From positions 3,596,001 to 3,660,000 of the forward strand of contig NZ_CP059162.1 of NCBI RefSeq assembly GCF_013466605.1: a stretch of 64,000 nucleotides of DNA. Reading direction: 5' to 3'. The notes under the pieces are model-generated. The model was given only the letters and a program-made list of their open reading frames with translations. It searched no databases and was not told where the DNA came from. Made by a program: the position numbers and the translations under genes. This DNA is from Pseudomonas chlororaphis subsp. aurantiaca. Lineage in GTDB: Bacteria; Pseudomonadota; Gammaproteobacteria; Pseudomonadales; Pseudomonadaceae. This document shows, in pieces, positions 48,280-58,081 of the stretch (its first letter is position 1; each line of letters begins with the position of its first letter).

Positions 48280-49562
48280 TGATCTCGCTCAAGCCCACCC
48301 TGACCTTGCCCGCTGCCGGGCTGTCCGGTTTCGAACCCCCGCTGAGCGAGGAAGAAGCTGCGATCCAGGCTTCCGTGCATCGTTTTGCCAAGGACGTCTT
48401 GCGGCCGCTGGGTCGCGAGCTCGATCGCATGAGTTCCGAGGAAGTCGTCGCCCCAGGCTCGCCTTACTATTCGTTGTTCGGCGAGTTCGCCAAGCTGGGG
48501 CTCGACCCGGCATTGCTGGCGGAGCTGCCGCCGGAGATGGCGGTGCGGATCGAGTCGCTGATCGGCGAAGAACTCGGCTGGGGCGATGCCGGCCTGGCGG
48601 TTTCTCTCGGCTGCGCCGGCTTTCCGCTGCAGATGGCCGTCGCCGCCGGTAATACCGAACTGATAGAGCTTTGCCAGGGGCGGATCGGCTGCTGGATGGC
48701 CACCCAGCCCGATCGCGGCAGTGACAACCAACTCTTCGATATAGCGCGCGACTGGCCCGCGGGGCAGCAGGCCAATATCGGCAACCTGACCGCCAAGGTG
48801 GTCGGCGACGAGATCATCATCAACGGCCAGAGTTCGGCCTGGGTCTCCAACGGTGCGGTGGCGCAGGTGGCTTTCGGCTTGATGTGCGCCGATTACGGGG
48901 ATGGTTTCTACGACCGTGACGGCTTGCCCCATGGCATTGCCGTCATCATCCCGCTGGATCTCAAAGGCGTGTCCAAGGGTAAGCCGCTGGACAAGATCGG
49001 TCAGCGCTCTCTGCCCCAGGGCGAGATCTATTTCGACAGCGTACGGGTGCCCCGGCGCTACGCCATCGCCGAGCGCGATGCTTATTACGGTGCCGTCAGC
49101 TCCTCCTGGTCCTATGCCGGTACGCACATGAGCCAGGTGTTCACCGGCGTCGCCCGGGCGGCCTTCGAATATGCGCTGCAGTACTGCCACGAGCGCCGGC
49201 AGGGCGGGCGGATGTTGATCGACCACCAGATGACCCGCCTGCGCCTCGGCGAAATGCTGCGCCGGGTCGAAATCGCCCGCGCAGTCGCCCGGCGTTCGCT
49301 GAGCTTCGCGCGCCTGTCACCGCAGACCCACCCTTACGCCACTGCCTCCGCCAAAGTCACGGTGACCGAAGAAGCGATGGCCGTGGTCGAGGAAGCCTTC
49401 CGCCTGTTCGGCGGTAACGGCACCACCCGTGAATACCCGATCGAGAAATTGTTGCGCGACACACAGTCCGCGCTGATCGAGGACGGCGAGAACCGTGTCC
49501 TGACCATGCGCCTGGGGCTGCTGGCCCAGCAGCTCTACGCCGAAGGCTGGGCGAACAACTGA
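48279..49562 (+). CDS. Acyl-CoA dehydrogenase
   Basis: A 427-residue flavoprotein of the acyl-CoA dehydrogenase family. The N-terminal helical domain (EEEAAIQASVHRFAKDVLRP) is followed by a middle beta domain (WVSNGAVAQVAFGLMCADYG, SLPQGEIYFDSVRVPRRYAI) and a C-terminal helical domain (GVARAAFEYALQYCHERRQG, LFGGNGTTREYPIEKLLRDT). A catalytic Glu candidate lies in ALIEDGENRV near the C-terminus. It introduces the alpha-beta double bond into an acyl-CoA and passes electrons to ETF. Start at 48279 with GGAGG eight bases upstream. First full gene of a five-gene catabolic operon. Confidence 0.92.
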   Translation: MISLKPTLTLPAAGLSGFEPPLSEEEAAIQASVHRFAKDVLRPLGRELDRMSSEEVVAPGSPYYSLFGEFAKLGLDPALLAELPPEMAVRIESLIGEELGWGDAGLAVSLGCAGFPLQMAVAAGNTELIELCQGRIGCWMATQPDRGSDNQLFDIARDWPAGQQANIGNLTAKVVGDEIIINGQSSAWVSNGAVAQVAFGLMCADYGDGFYDRDGLPHGIAVIIPLDLKGVSKGKPLDKIGQRSLPQGEIYFDSVRVPRRYAIAERDAYYGAVSSSWSYAGTHMSQVFTGVARAAFEYALQYCHERRQGGRMLIDHQMTRLRLGEMLRRVEIARAVARRSLSFARLSPQTHPYATASAKVTVTEEAMAVVEEAFRLFGGNGTTREYPIEKLLRDTQSALIEDGENRVLTMRLGLLAQQLYAEGWANN

Positions 49563-49617
49563 TCCTGAAGGATCACCCGGCAACACTCATCCAATAACAA
49601 CAATGAGGAACACTCCA

Positions 49618-50751
49618 ATGGCTAAATATCCTGTCGTTGTCTATGGCGCCAGTGGTTACACCGGCATGTTGATGATGGACTGGTTGATCGACCAGAACAT
49701 TCCGTTTACCGCGGTCGCACGTAACGCCAGCCGTGCCCAGGAAATGATGGCGCAACGTGTCGTCGGACTGGAGTCGGCCACTTACGAAATCCTCGAGTGC
49801 CCGCACGAAGTCCAGGCTCTGAGCGCCGTGTTCAAGGGCGCGCGCGTGGTCTGCAACACGGTCGGCCCATTCGTCAATTTCGGGTTGACGGCCGTCGAGG
49901 CGGCGTTGAATGCCGGCTGCCACTACCTGGATCCGGCCGGCGAGCAGCAGCATATCCTTGCCCTGCGCGATCAGTTCGGCGAAAAATTCCGTCAGGCCGG
50001 GCTGCTGCTTTCTCCCTCTCTTGCCTACATGTACACCTTCGCTGAAATTGCCGCCGAACTGGCGCTGGAAACCCCGGGGGTCGACTCCCTGGAAACCGCG
50101 ACCCTGACCCGCGGGCCTCGTGGCCGTGGTGCCGGTGTCACCGTGGGATCGACCGCCACGATTTTCGAGGGCTGCCGCCATGACTCCTTTTACCTGTGGG
50201 AGAAAGAGCTGGTCATGTACGCCCCCAATGCCAGCTTCAATGTCGTTTCGCCCGACCTCATGGAGTCGGTGTTCTGCCTGCCCTGGGGCGGCACTTCGCT
50301 GCCCGTGTACTTCGAGCGCGACGCACGCGTTCGCAGCTGCATGTCCTGTGTCGGTTTCTACGACAACCCGGTGATGAAAGTCGTCCATGGACTGAACGAG
50401 AAGTGGGACGCTGAATACAAACACTTGCCCAAGGAACAACAGGACGCCGTCATCCAGAGCCTGGTGAGTTCGACAACGCCGAGCATGCCCCCTCGTGAAC
50501 GCGGCACCTTGCAGCGCACCGTGGACTTCGCCATCGGCCGCGGTCAGTTGACGGCGGTGCGTGCCACCGTGCACGGCATCACCCCCTACATCGCCACCGG
50601 CGCCCTGCATGCCGCGGCAGTGACCAAGCTGCTGGACAACGACACCGCCAAGGTCGGTTTTGCCTCGGCCTCGAAGGCTTTCGGCCATCGCTACCTGCTG
50701 GGTTTCCTCGAGCAGCGTGGCCTGGCCCGCGCAACCATCACCCAACTCTGA
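49618..50751 (+). CDS. Saccharopine-dehydrogenase-like / trans-acting enoyl reductase family protein
   Basis: A 377-residue NAD(P)-binding protein. The N-terminal Rossmann motif VVVYGASGYTGMLMMDWLID is followed by VVCNTVGPFVNFGLTAVEAA and a Gly-rich C-terminal half, the layout of the saccharopine-dehydrogenase-like family that includes trans-acting enoyl reductases. The substrate is unknown. In this operon it may reduce an enoyl or imine intermediate. ATG at 49618 is chosen because GAGGA lies at the right spacing; the ATG at 49603 overlaps that ribosome site. Confidence 0.8.
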   Translation: MAKYPVVVYGASGYTGMLMMDWLIDQNIPFTAVARNASRAQEMMAQRVVGLESATYEILECPHEVQALSAVFKGARVVCNTVGPFVNFGLTAVEAALNAGCHYLDPAGEQQHILALRDQFGEKFRQAGLLLSPSLAYMYTFAEIAAELALETPGVDSLETATLTRGPRGRGAGVTVGSTATIFEGCRHDSFYLWEKELVMYAPNASFNVVSPDLMESVFCLPWGGTSLPVYFERDARVRSCMSCVGFYDNPVMKVVHGLNEKWDAEYKHLPKEQQDAVIQSLVSSTTPSMPPRERGTLQRTVDFAIGRGQLTAVRATVHGITPYIATGALHAAAVTKLLDNDTAKVGFASASKAFGHRYLLGFLEQRGLARATITQL

Positions 50752-50761
50752 AGTGACAGAC

Positions 50762-52321
50762 ATGGCGATTATTGATTTCTTCGACCGTGGCTGGCGGATC
50801 AATCCGCAGGGCGCGGCTTATATCCAGGACGATCGGGTGTTTACGTTCACCGAAGTCCGCGATCGGTCATGCCGTATCGCCAACGCCCTGTTGGCCGAGG
50901 GTTTGCCCAAGGGCACCAAGGGGGCGATCTGGTCAACCAACGATGTGGTGGGCTGGACCTGCACGCTGGGACTCTGGCGCGCCAACCTGTGCTGGATTCC
51001 CGTCGGCGCGCGCAACAGCGCCGAAGAGAACCGCTACGTGCTCGATGCGTTCGACTGTGAGGTGTTGTTCTTCCAGAAGGAGTTTGCCGCGGTCATCGAC
51101 TCGCTGCGCGCGAGCCTGCCGAAGATCAGGTTGTGGATCTGCCTCGACGGCGACCTGCCTGGCGCGACTTCTCTTTCGGCCTGGAGCGATGCCCAGCCGA
51201 GCAGCGTGCCCCAGGTCGACTATGACATGGACGACGTGATGGCGATCTCGCCCACGGGGGGAACCACGGGGATGCCGAAGGGGGTGATGAACACCCATCG
51301 GAGCGTGCAGACGTTCTGTGCCCACTTCATGATCAACTTCCCTTATGAAGACGAGCATCGTCCCGTCAACCTGGCGGCGGCGCCGATGACCCATACCGCC
51401 GGCACGCTGTCCCTGCCGTGTTCCGCGCGGGGCGGCACCGTGGTGGTGATCACCAAGCCGGATCCGGCGCTGATGCTGGCGATGATTCCCAAGTACAAGG
51501 TCACCGAGACCTTCCTGCCGCCCACGGTCATCTATCGCCTGCTGGATGTGCCCGATCTGGCGCAGAAGGTCGATTTCAGCTCGCTGAAATACTTCCTCTA
51601 CGGCGCGGCGCCGATGTCGGTGGAGAAGCTCAAGCAAGCGATCGAGACCTTCGGTCCGGTGATGGCGGGTGGCTACGGCCAGACCGAAGCGCCGGCATCG
51701 ATTTCCAACCTGCCGCCGAGCGAGCACCTGTATGGCGGCCAGCTGGCGTCGGACGAGCGGCTGTCTTCGGTGGGGCGTCCCAATCCGCTGATCCGGGTCG
51801 AGATCATCGACGACGCGGGCAAGATCCTGGCCCAGGGCGAAACCGGCGAGATCTGCGTGCGCGGCGACCTGGTGATGAAGGGGTACTACAAGGCCCCGGA
51901 AAAGACCGCCGAAACCATCATCGATGGCTGGCTGCACACCGGCGATATCGGCCACCTCGACGCCAATGGCTACCTGCACATCACCGATCGCAAGAAGGAC
52001 ATGATCATCTCGGGTGGCTTCAACGTCTATCCGAGCGAGGTCGAGCAGGTGCTCTGGGCCCACCCGGCGGTGCAGGACTGCGCGGTGATCGGCGTGCCGG
52101 ACGCAACCTGGGGCGAGAGCGTCAAGGCGGTGGTCGAGTTGAGTTCCGGCCAAAGCGTCAGTGCCGAAGAACTGATCAGCCTGTGCAAGGCCAGGCTTGG
52201 TTCGGTCAAGGCTCCCAAGAGCGTGGATTTCATCGATGCGCTGCCACGGAGTCCGGTCGGCAAGGTATTGAAGAAGGATCTGCGTGCCCATTACTGGCAA
52301 AGCGTCGATCGTCAGATCTGA
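50762..52321 (+). CDS. AMP-dependent acyl-CoA synthetase/ligase
   Basis: A 519-residue adenylate-forming enzyme. The P-loop-like SPTGGTTGMPKGVMNTH, the GYGQTEAPA motif, LHTGDIGHLDANGYLHITDR with the hinge DRKKDMIISGGFNVYPSEVE, and the catalytic Lys in RSPVGKVLKKDLRAHYW are all present. It activates a carboxylic acid as an acyl-AMP and transfers it to CoA, the entry step of the pathway. The chain-length or aromatic specificity is not readable. Start at 50762, ten bases after the preceding stop. Confidence 0.93.
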   Translation: MAIIDFFDRGWRINPQGAAYIQDDRVFTFTEVRDRSCRIANALLAEGLPKGTKGAIWSTNDVVGWTCTLGLWRANLCWIPVGARNSAEENRYVLDAFDCEVLFFQKEFAAVIDSLRASLPKIRLWICLDGDLPGATSLSAWSDAQPSSVPQVDYDMDDVMAISPTGGTTGMPKGVMNTHRSVQTFCAHFMINFPYEDEHRPVNLAAAPMTHTAGTLSLPCSARGGTVVVITKPDPALMLAMIPKYKVTETFLPPTVIYRLLDVPDLAQKVDFSSLKYFLYGAAPMSVEKLKQAIETFGPVMAGGYGQTEAPASISNLPPSEHLYGGQLASDERLSSVGRPNPLIRVEIIDDAGKILAQGETGEICVRGDLVMKGYYKAPEKTAETIIDGWLHTGDIGHLDANGYLHITDRKKDMIISGGFNVYPSEVEQVLWAHPAVQDCAVIGVPDATWGESVKAVVELSSGQSVSAEELISLCKARLGSVKAPKSVDFIDALPRSPVGKVLKKDLRAHYWQSVDRQI

Positions 52322-52338
52322 AGTCGAGGAGTTATCTG

Positions 52339-53577
52339 ATGGAACCCATTTATATTGCCGGCATCGCCATGACCCAGTTCGGGCGGCATCCGGAACGCAG
52401 CCTGCAGAACCTGGCCCTGGAAGCTCTGCAGGGCGCGCTGGCGGATGCCAACGCACAGCGTTCGGACATCGGCGCCGTTTTCTACGCCGGCATCACCAAC
52501 GGCCCGTTGCAAGGCCAGTTTTCCATCCCGGGGCAGGTGGTATGCAGCAAGATCGGCATCGAAGGGGTGCCGGTCTATAACGTCGAGAACGCCTGCGCTT
52601 CTGGCAGTACCGCGGTGCACCTGGCGGTGCAGAGCCTGCGCGCCGGCGCCACCGACGTGGCGCTGGCGCTGGGCGTCGAAAAGATGAACGTACCGGACAA
52701 GCTCAAGGCCCTGTCACTGTTCGAGACGGGCTGGGACGTTTCCACCGCCGAGGAGAACTACGAGATCCTGGTGAAAATGGGAGAGGGCATCGTCCCCCCG
52801 GCCGGGTCGGAGTCCGATCGTCCATACAGCAAGTTCATGGCCATCTATGCGGCCATGTGCCGTTGGCACATGAAGACCTACGGCACCACCCAGCGGCAGA
52901 TCGCAGCGGTGTGCGCCAAGAACCACCAGCATTCGGTACACAACCCTTATTCCCAGTTCCGCAAGACCTTCAGCATCGAGGAGGTGCTGGCCGCGCCGCC
53001 CATCACGTATCCGATCACCTTGCCGATGTGCGCGCCGCTGTCCGACGGCGCGGCGGCCGCCATCCTCTGCACGGAGGCGGGCCTCAAGCGCATCGGTGCC
53101 GATCCCAAGCGCTGCGTGCGGATCGCCGCCAGCGTGATCCGCAGCTTCACCCTGCGGGGCCTGAGCGAGCCGGAGAAGCATGTCAGCCTCCTTGCCGCCC
53201 GCCAGGCCTATGAGATCGCCGGCCTGGGGCCGCAGGACATGCACGTCGCCGAGGTGCATGACGCCTCGGCGATGGGCGAGATCATCCAGTCGGAAAACCT
53301 TGGACTGGCGCCCCTGGGGCAGGGTGGTGTGTGCGCCGAGCGCGGTGACTTCACCGTGGGCGGGCGGATCCCGATCAATCCCTCTGGCGGGCTGGAATCC
53401 AAGGGCCACCCACTGGGCGCCACGGGCATCGGCCAGTTGTATGAGCTGACTACCCAGTTGCGGGGCGAGGCGGGTGCGCGTCAGGTCGAGGGCGCGCGTC
53501 ATGCAATCCAGGAAAACGGTGGCGGGCTTCTGGGTGTCGAGGAAGCTGCCGTCGCCATTCACATCTTGAGTCGATAG
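52339..53577 (+). CDS. Thiolase-family acetyl-CoA acetyltransferase (SCP-x-like)
   Basis: A 412-residue thiolase-fold protein. The nucleophilic Cys is in NVENACASGSTAVHLAVQSL, and the His of the C-terminal loop in SGGLESKGHPLGATGIGQLY. The second catalytic Cys of classic thiolases is not obvious (QENGGGLLG), as in SCP-x and nonspecific lipid-transfer-type thiolases that cleave branched or bulky 3-ketoacyl-CoA. This would serve the last step of a shortened beta-oxidation together with the FadB-like enzyme. AGGAG precedes the ATG. Confidence 0.9.
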   Translation: MEPIYIAGIAMTQFGRHPERSLQNLALEALQGALADANAQRSDIGAVFYAGITNGPLQGQFSIPGQVVCSKIGIEGVPVYNVENACASGSTAVHLAVQSLRAGATDVALALGVEKMNVPDKLKALSLFETGWDVSTAEENYEILVKMGEGIVPPAGSESDRPYSKFMAIYAAMCRWHMKTYGTTQRQIAAVCAKNHQHSVHNPYSQFRKTFSIEEVLAAPPITYPITLPMCAPLSDGAAAAILCTEAGLKRIGADPKRCVRIAASVIRSFTLRGLSEPEKHVSLLAARQAYEIAGLGPQDMHVAEVHDASAMGEIIQSENLGLAPLGQGGVCAERGDFTVGGRIPINPSGGLESKGHPLGATGIGQLYELTTQLRGEAGARQVEGARHAIQENGGGLLGVEEAAVAIHILSR

Positions 53578-53588
53578 GAGAACAGTCC

Positions 53589-54959
53589 ATGTCCACGACC
53601 CGTCGGGGCGATGAAATCAAGGCCACCTCTGGCCCGGGGCAGTTTCGCAGTCTCGGCGGGTGGATGGAGCGACCGGACGATCTGCAACCGGAACTGGAGG
53701 GTAATGTCAGCGCCGACGTCATCGTGGTCGGCGCCGGCTTCGCCGGCCTGTCCACCGCGCTGGAGCTTACCGCCCTTGGCGCCAGGGTGATCGTTCTCGA
53801 GCGAGAGTGCGCCGGTTTTGGCGCCAGTGGCCGTAATGCGGGTTATCTCGCCGGTAGCCTGGGGATCGAATTCGAGATGTTCCTCAAGCGCGTAGGTCAT
53901 GAGAAGGCGAAGAAAGTCGTCGCCTTCTATGACGAGGGCGTTGCCTACGTGGAAAGAAGGCTGCGCGAACTCGGTATCGACTGCGACTACAACGCCTCCG
54001 GGATCATTCGGGCGGCGGTTCATCCCTCACAGGAAAAGAAGTTGCGCGAGAGCATGCAGATCGGTCTCGAGCTGGGCTCGTCCGCGTGCTTCCTCGACCA
54101 GGCCGAGATGCGCGCTCGTGGCATACCCCCGGCGTTTCTCTTTGGCTGCCTGCAGCGACACGGCGGTACGCTGGACCCCGGCAAGTACGTGATGGGACTG
54201 CGTCGCGCGGCGCTTCAGGCCGGTGTGAAGATTTATGAGAACACTGAGCTGCTGTCCTACAGCGAAGGCCCGATCATCCAGTGCAACACCGCGCGGGGCA
54301 GTGCCAGCGCCCCGCATCTGGTGCTCGCCACCAATGCCTATACACCGCAGCTTGGCCTGCTGCGCGACAAAGTGGTGCCGTTGCGGGTGTCGGCGATCGA
54401 GACCCAGCCGCTGTCCCCCGCGCAGCTGGCCTCGTTGGGCTGGCCAGGCCGCGAAGGTCTGGTGACGCCTCACTGGACCATGGAAAGTCATCGTCTGACC
54501 GCTCGCAATACGCTGGTTGTCACGACCAAGCGACTCAGCTATGTGTATGGATCCCAGACACCGAATGTGCCGGACAATGTTGCTTATCACGAACTGGCAA
54601 CAGCACTCGAAGACCGCTTCCCGACCTTGCGCGGCCTGGGTATCCAGTCATGCTGGAGTGGCTACATCAGCCTTGCCTACGACGCACTGCCGGTAGTCGG
54701 TGAAACGGGAGAGCAGGGCAATATTCTCTACACCGCCGGGTGCTCCGGGCATGGCGTCGCCACCCAATCACTCATGGGCCACCTGCTGGCCGAGCGAATT
54801 GGCGGCATCGAGCATCCGTTGCTCGCGGCCCTGCGCCACAAGACCCCCTCGACGCTGCCCGAGCCGTTGCAGTGGTGCGCCGTCAACCTGGCGCTGGGCC
54901 TGGTGCACAGGATGGACGAGCACGTCAATCGCAAAGCACGCCGTGTTTCCAATCAGTAA
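53589..54959 (+). CDS. FAD-dependent oxidoreductase, DAO family (PuuB-like)
   Basis: A 456-residue cytoplasmic flavoprotein. The FAD Rossmann motif VIVVGAGFAGLSTALELTAL is at about residues 44-63. GFGASGRNAGYLAGS is the flavin-linked loop seen in gamma-glutamylputrescine oxidase and glycine/sarcosine oxidase-like enzymes, and the C-terminal YTAGCSGHGVATQSLMGHLL is likewise DAO-type. Members oxidise C-N bonds of amines or amino acids. It ends the operon that starts with acyl-CoA dehydrogenase (11 bases from the thiolase stop). Its presence ties the beta-oxidation-like genes to an amine substrate. Confidence 0.88.
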   Translation: MSTTRRGDEIKATSGPGQFRSLGGWMERPDDLQPELEGNVSADVIVVGAGFAGLSTALELTALGARVIVLERECAGFGASGRNAGYLAGSLGIEFEMFLKRVGHEKAKKVVAFYDEGVAYVERRLRELGIDCDYNASGIIRAAVHPSQEKKLRESMQIGLELGSSACFLDQAEMRARGIPPAFLFGCLQRHGGTLDPGKYVMGLRRAALQAGVKIYENTELLSYSEGPIIQCNTARGSASAPHLVLATNAYTPQLGLLRDKVVPLRVSAIETQPLSPAQLASLGWPGREGLVTPHWTMESHRLTARNTLVVTTKRLSYVYGSQTPNVPDNVAYHELATALEDRFPTLRGLGIQSCWSGYISLAYDALPVVGETGEQGNILYTAGCSGHGVATQSLMGHLLAERIGGIEHPLLAALRHKTPSTLPEPLQWCAVNLALGLVHRMDEHVNRKARRVSNQ

Positions 54960-55185
54960 CTAACAGACTTGTCGATGTTCAAGATTCGACAGATGGCTGG
55001 ACATATAACAACAACTTGATGCACTTGGCTGCGCACCCTGGTTTTTAAACTTGATGACTTCGCCCGTTGTGTTCTGGCGAACTGAAAGTTGCTGTCGGGT
55101 ACAACGCCGCTGTCACTCTTCTATTGCCGAAATGACACTCATCAAAGAGTGATTACTTTAATAAAAAATACGTGAGGCACCCTGT

Positions 55186-56682
55186 ATGAACAAGAAGCCC
55201 ACCCCTGACACTCCGCTCGATTTAAGACGAAGGCAACTGCTCAAGTTTGCCGGCGCCTCGGCAGCGGTAGGAAGCCTCGGCCTGAAAGCGGGGCTGGCAA
55301 ATGCCGCTGAAGGGCCAGGAAAAACAGACTCCGCCACTGACAGGGGAGATGTTCTGGACGTCGTCATCATCGGCGCCGGGCTGGCCGGCCTGACCGCCGC
55401 CCGCGACCTGCAACAGGCAGGTTGCCGCTCATTCGTGGTCCTCGAGGCCAGGGATCGGGTAGGGGGCCGAACCCTCAATCACGATCTGGGCTCGGGTTAT
55501 GTGTCCGAAGCCGGCGGCCAGTGGATCGGGCCTGGACAGACCGCCGTGGCGGACCTTGCCCGCGAACTGGAGGTGGGTACCTTCCCCACCTATTACGAGG
55601 GCAGCACGGTCATTCTTGGCGGCGACGGGCGGGTCGAGATCGACCTGAAGGGCACCTTCGGCACCGATGAGACGCTCGCGGCGAAGCTCAGCGAACTGTC
55701 ACGCGACGTGCCTTGCGGCGCGCCCTGGAAGTCTTCGAAGGTGGCCGAGCTGGACAAGCTTTCTGCAGGCGACTGGCTGTCCAGGCAGGCCATCAAGCCC
55801 GAGGACCGGGCTGGGTGGAATGCCAGCTTCCTCCTGACCTGCGGCGTGGCGCCGGCGAAGATGGGGTTCCTGCATTTCCTGTCGATGATCAACTCGGCCA
55901 ACTGTGAGTACATGCAGCTCGACTCGATCAAGGACAGCGCCCAGGGCACCCGGCTTGTCGGTGGTTCGCAGATTCTCTGCATCAAGATGGCGCAGCAACT
56001 GGGTGACCGGCTGCGCTTGTCGTGCCCGGTCCGGCAGGTTTCCGACTGGGACCGCGAAGTCGTCCGGTTGCAAACGGATCAGGGGGAGATCCGTGCTCGC
56101 CGGGTGATCATGGCCATCCACCCCGCATTGTGCCATCAGCTCCGGTTCGATCCGCCGCTGCCCGAAGGGCGCGCGGCGCTGCAACGTGCCTGGCCCGCCC
56201 ACTCCCCGGCGCGCAAGACGTCCATGGTCTATTCCCGTCCATTCTGGCGGGAAAAAGGCTTGAACGGGCATGTCATACAGGCGGGCGGCCCCGTCATCTG
56301 GGCCTACGACAACTCCCCGCCGGGGGGCGAAATCGGCGTGATCAATGCCTTCGTCACCAACGCCATGGTGTCCTCCGACCTGAAGGAAGCACAGCGCGTG
56401 CTGGCCCAGATTTACGCCAGAGCACTGGGCGACGAGGCGTTGAAGCCGGTGTCGTATCGCGAGCATGACTGGGGACAGGCCGCCCCCTGGACCCTCACCT
56501 GCGTTTCCCCCATTCCGCCTGGTTTCTGGAGTACCCATGGCGAGGCCCTGCGTCCTCCCTGCGGCAATCTCTTCTGGTCGGGTACGGAGACCGCCGATAT
56601 CTGGGCGGGCTACATGGACGGGGCCGTGCGCTCGGGCCATCAGAGTGCCTTGCAGGTGCTCAATGCCCTGCGTCGGGCGTAG
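55186..56682 (+). CDS. Tat-exported flavin amine oxidase/dehydrogenase (copy 1)
   Basis: A 498-residue flavin monoamine oxidase-family protein with a twin-arginine signal (RRRQLLKFAG at residues 14-23, cleavage near ANA-AEG at about 41). FAD motif VVIIGAGLAGLTAARDL then EARDRVGGRTLNHDLGSGYV; C-terminal FWSGTETADIWAGYMDGAVR. A Cys in LTCVSPIPPGFW lies where MAO enzymes carry the covalent flavin Cys; covalent attachment is only a possibility. The gene is nine bases before a dihaem cytochrome c gene, as for nicotine oxidoreductase NicA2, which uses cytochrome c rather than oxygen. Hence it is probably a periplasmic amine dehydrogenase. A near-duplicate lies at 58999-60486. Confidence 0.9.
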   Translation: MNKKPTPDTPLDLRRRQLLKFAGASAAVGSLGLKAGLANAAEGPGKTDSATDRGDVLDVVIIGAGLAGLTAARDLQQAGCRSFVVLEARDRVGGRTLNHDLGSGYVSEAGGQWIGPGQTAVADLARELEVGTFPTYYEGSTVILGGDGRVEIDLKGTFGTDETLAAKLSELSRDVPCGAPWKSSKVAELDKLSAGDWLSRQAIKPEDRAGWNASFLLTCGVAPAKMGFLHFLSMINSANCEYMQLDSIKDSAQGTRLVGGSQILCIKMAQQLGDRLRLSCPVRQVSDWDREVVRLQTDQGEIRARRVIMAIHPALCHQLRFDPPLPEGRAALQRAWPAHSPARKTSMVYSRPFWREKGLNGHVIQAGGPVIWAYDNSPPGGEIGVINAFVTNAMVSSDLKEAQRVLAQIYARALGDEALKPVSYREHDWGQAAPWTLTCVSPIPPGFWSTHGEALRPPCGNLFWSGTETADIWAGYMDGAVRSGHQSALQVLNALRRA

Positions 56683-56691
56683 GAGGCGAAG

Positions 56692-57342
56692 ATGAAAAGA
56701 AAGATTGTGCTGGGGATTATCGCAGTCGTTGCCGTCCTGCTGGGCCTGTATGGCCGGGATTTGCTCGACCTCTATCGTTTGCAGAACTACATCAGCGCCT
56801 CGACCGAGGCCTACGAGGCCGACGGAGGCCCATGGCCGCAACTGACCGACGTCTGTACCGGTTGCCATGGAACCAAAGGCAGCTCGCAACATCAGCGCTA
56901 CCCCAGCCTCGCGGGGCAGCCGGCCCCATACCTGGCGGCGCAGTTGCACAACTTCGCCAGCGGGCAGCGGATCAACCCGAACATGGCGCCGCTGGCGATG
57001 ACCCTGAGCCGGGAGGAGATCGACCGACTGGCCAACTACTACGCCAAACAGCCTTTGAGCCGCGACTCGTCCTTTCAGCCCGACCCGGGCCTGCGGGACA
57101 AGGGGCAGAAACTGGTCGCCGCAGGCGGCTGCGTGGCCTGCCATGGCGAGCGCCTGATGGGCCGCGAACAGTTCCCGCGTCTTGCCGGGCAAGGGTCCGA
57201 CTACCTCCGGGTGCAGCTCGATGCCTTCGCCGACGGCCGGCGAAAGGACCTGACCGGGGCAATGGGGGCCATTGCCGCGACCTTGTCAGCAGACGAGCGC
57301 AAGGCCATTGCCAGCTATCTCACAAGTTTGTCTGCGCAATAA
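56692..57342 (+). CDS. Membrane-anchored dihaem cytochrome c (copy 1)
   Basis: A 216-residue protein with an N-terminal anchor helix (IVLGIIAVVAVLLGLY) and two class-I cytochrome c domains. Haem-binding sites are CTGCH at residues 55-59 and CVACH at 147-151. The pattern YPSLAGQPAPYLAAQLHNF / FPRLAGQGSDYLRVQLDAF repeats in both halves, as in cytochrome c4. The two domains probably shuttle electrons from the amine oxidase encoded just upstream to the respiratory chain. Same strand, nine-base gap. Confidence 0.92.
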   Translation: MKRKIVLGIIAVVAVLLGLYGRDLLDLYRLQNYISASTEAYEADGGPWPQLTDVCTGCHGTKGSSQHQRYPSLAGQPAPYLAAQLHNFASGQRINPNMAPLAMTLSREEIDRLANYYAKQPLSRDSSFQPDPGLRDKGQKLVAAGGCVACHGERLMGREQFPRLAGQGSDYLRVQLDAFADGRRKDLTGAMGAIAATLSADERKAIASYLTSLSAQ

Positions 57343-57385
57343 AACAACGAATCGAACATCAATAAAAACATTGAGAGTATGTGTC

Positions 57386-58051
57386 ATGGAACTCAGGAAT
57401 ATTGTTATATGCGCCGCTTGTTTCATATTGGTTTCGGCGGGACTGGTTTATGGGCTCAAGCTCCTGCGCAAGCGTAACTATCTGCTTGGCCTGGAATGGC
57501 TGGTCGTTGCGTTCTCGGCGACCAATGCTTTGCTGTACTTTTCATTGGGATCGGAAACGGCTTATTTGTTTTCGTATTTCTGTGATGCGTTTTCCAGGGG
57601 CGTCGGAATTCCAGTCATTACCATCATTGGCTTCATGGCGGTCACCCATGATTACAAACCGTCGGTCTTCAAGGATGTCATGCTGTTCGCGGGCGGTATG
57701 CTGGTCACCCTTGCTCTTGTCCTCTCTGCCAATGCCCTGGGCGGGTTCCTGGCGTATTTCTACGTCGTCATGTGGACTGTCTTCTCCCTCTACCTCGTTT
57801 ACCTGGTCCTGCGTCTGCTGAGTGCCGGGGAACACATCCTGGCGCTGGGCCTGTTCCTCGGCATGCTGGCGGCGCAGACGATTGCCTGCATCTACGATTT
57901 CTACAAGATCCCGGGGGACGAGACCAACGTGCTGTTCAACTTCTATGTGCTGGCGTTGCTTAGCTGGGCCTGTCTGTTGGTCCTGATGTACTACGCCTAT
58001 GGCGCCCTGGAGCGCACCAAGGAATCGATGCCGCTCCTGCAGCCACGCTGA
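57386..58051 (+). CDS. Seven-helix membrane protein of unknown function
   Basis: A 221-residue protein composed almost entirely of about seven hydrophobic segments, starting MELRNIVICAACFILVSAGL. I recognise no family. It lies 43 bases after cytochrome c copy 1 on the same strand and may be its membrane partner or a transporter for the amine. Its base composition is less GC-rich than its neighbours. ATG at 57386; the ribosome site is weak (GAGAG). Confidence 0.6.
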   Translation: MELRNIVICAACFILVSAGLVYGLKLLRKRNYLLGLEWLVVAFSATNALLYFSLGSETAYLFSYFCDAFSRGVGIPVITIIGFMAVTHDYKPSVFKDVMLFAGGMLVTLALVLSANALGGFLAYFYVVMWTVFSLYLVYLVLRLLSAGEHILALGLFLGMLAAQTIACIYDFYKIPGDETNVLFNFYVLALLSWACLLVLMYYAYGALERTKESMPLLQPR

Positions 58052-58081
58052 CGAGTCGTTTTTTCAAGAACGGGCCTGATT

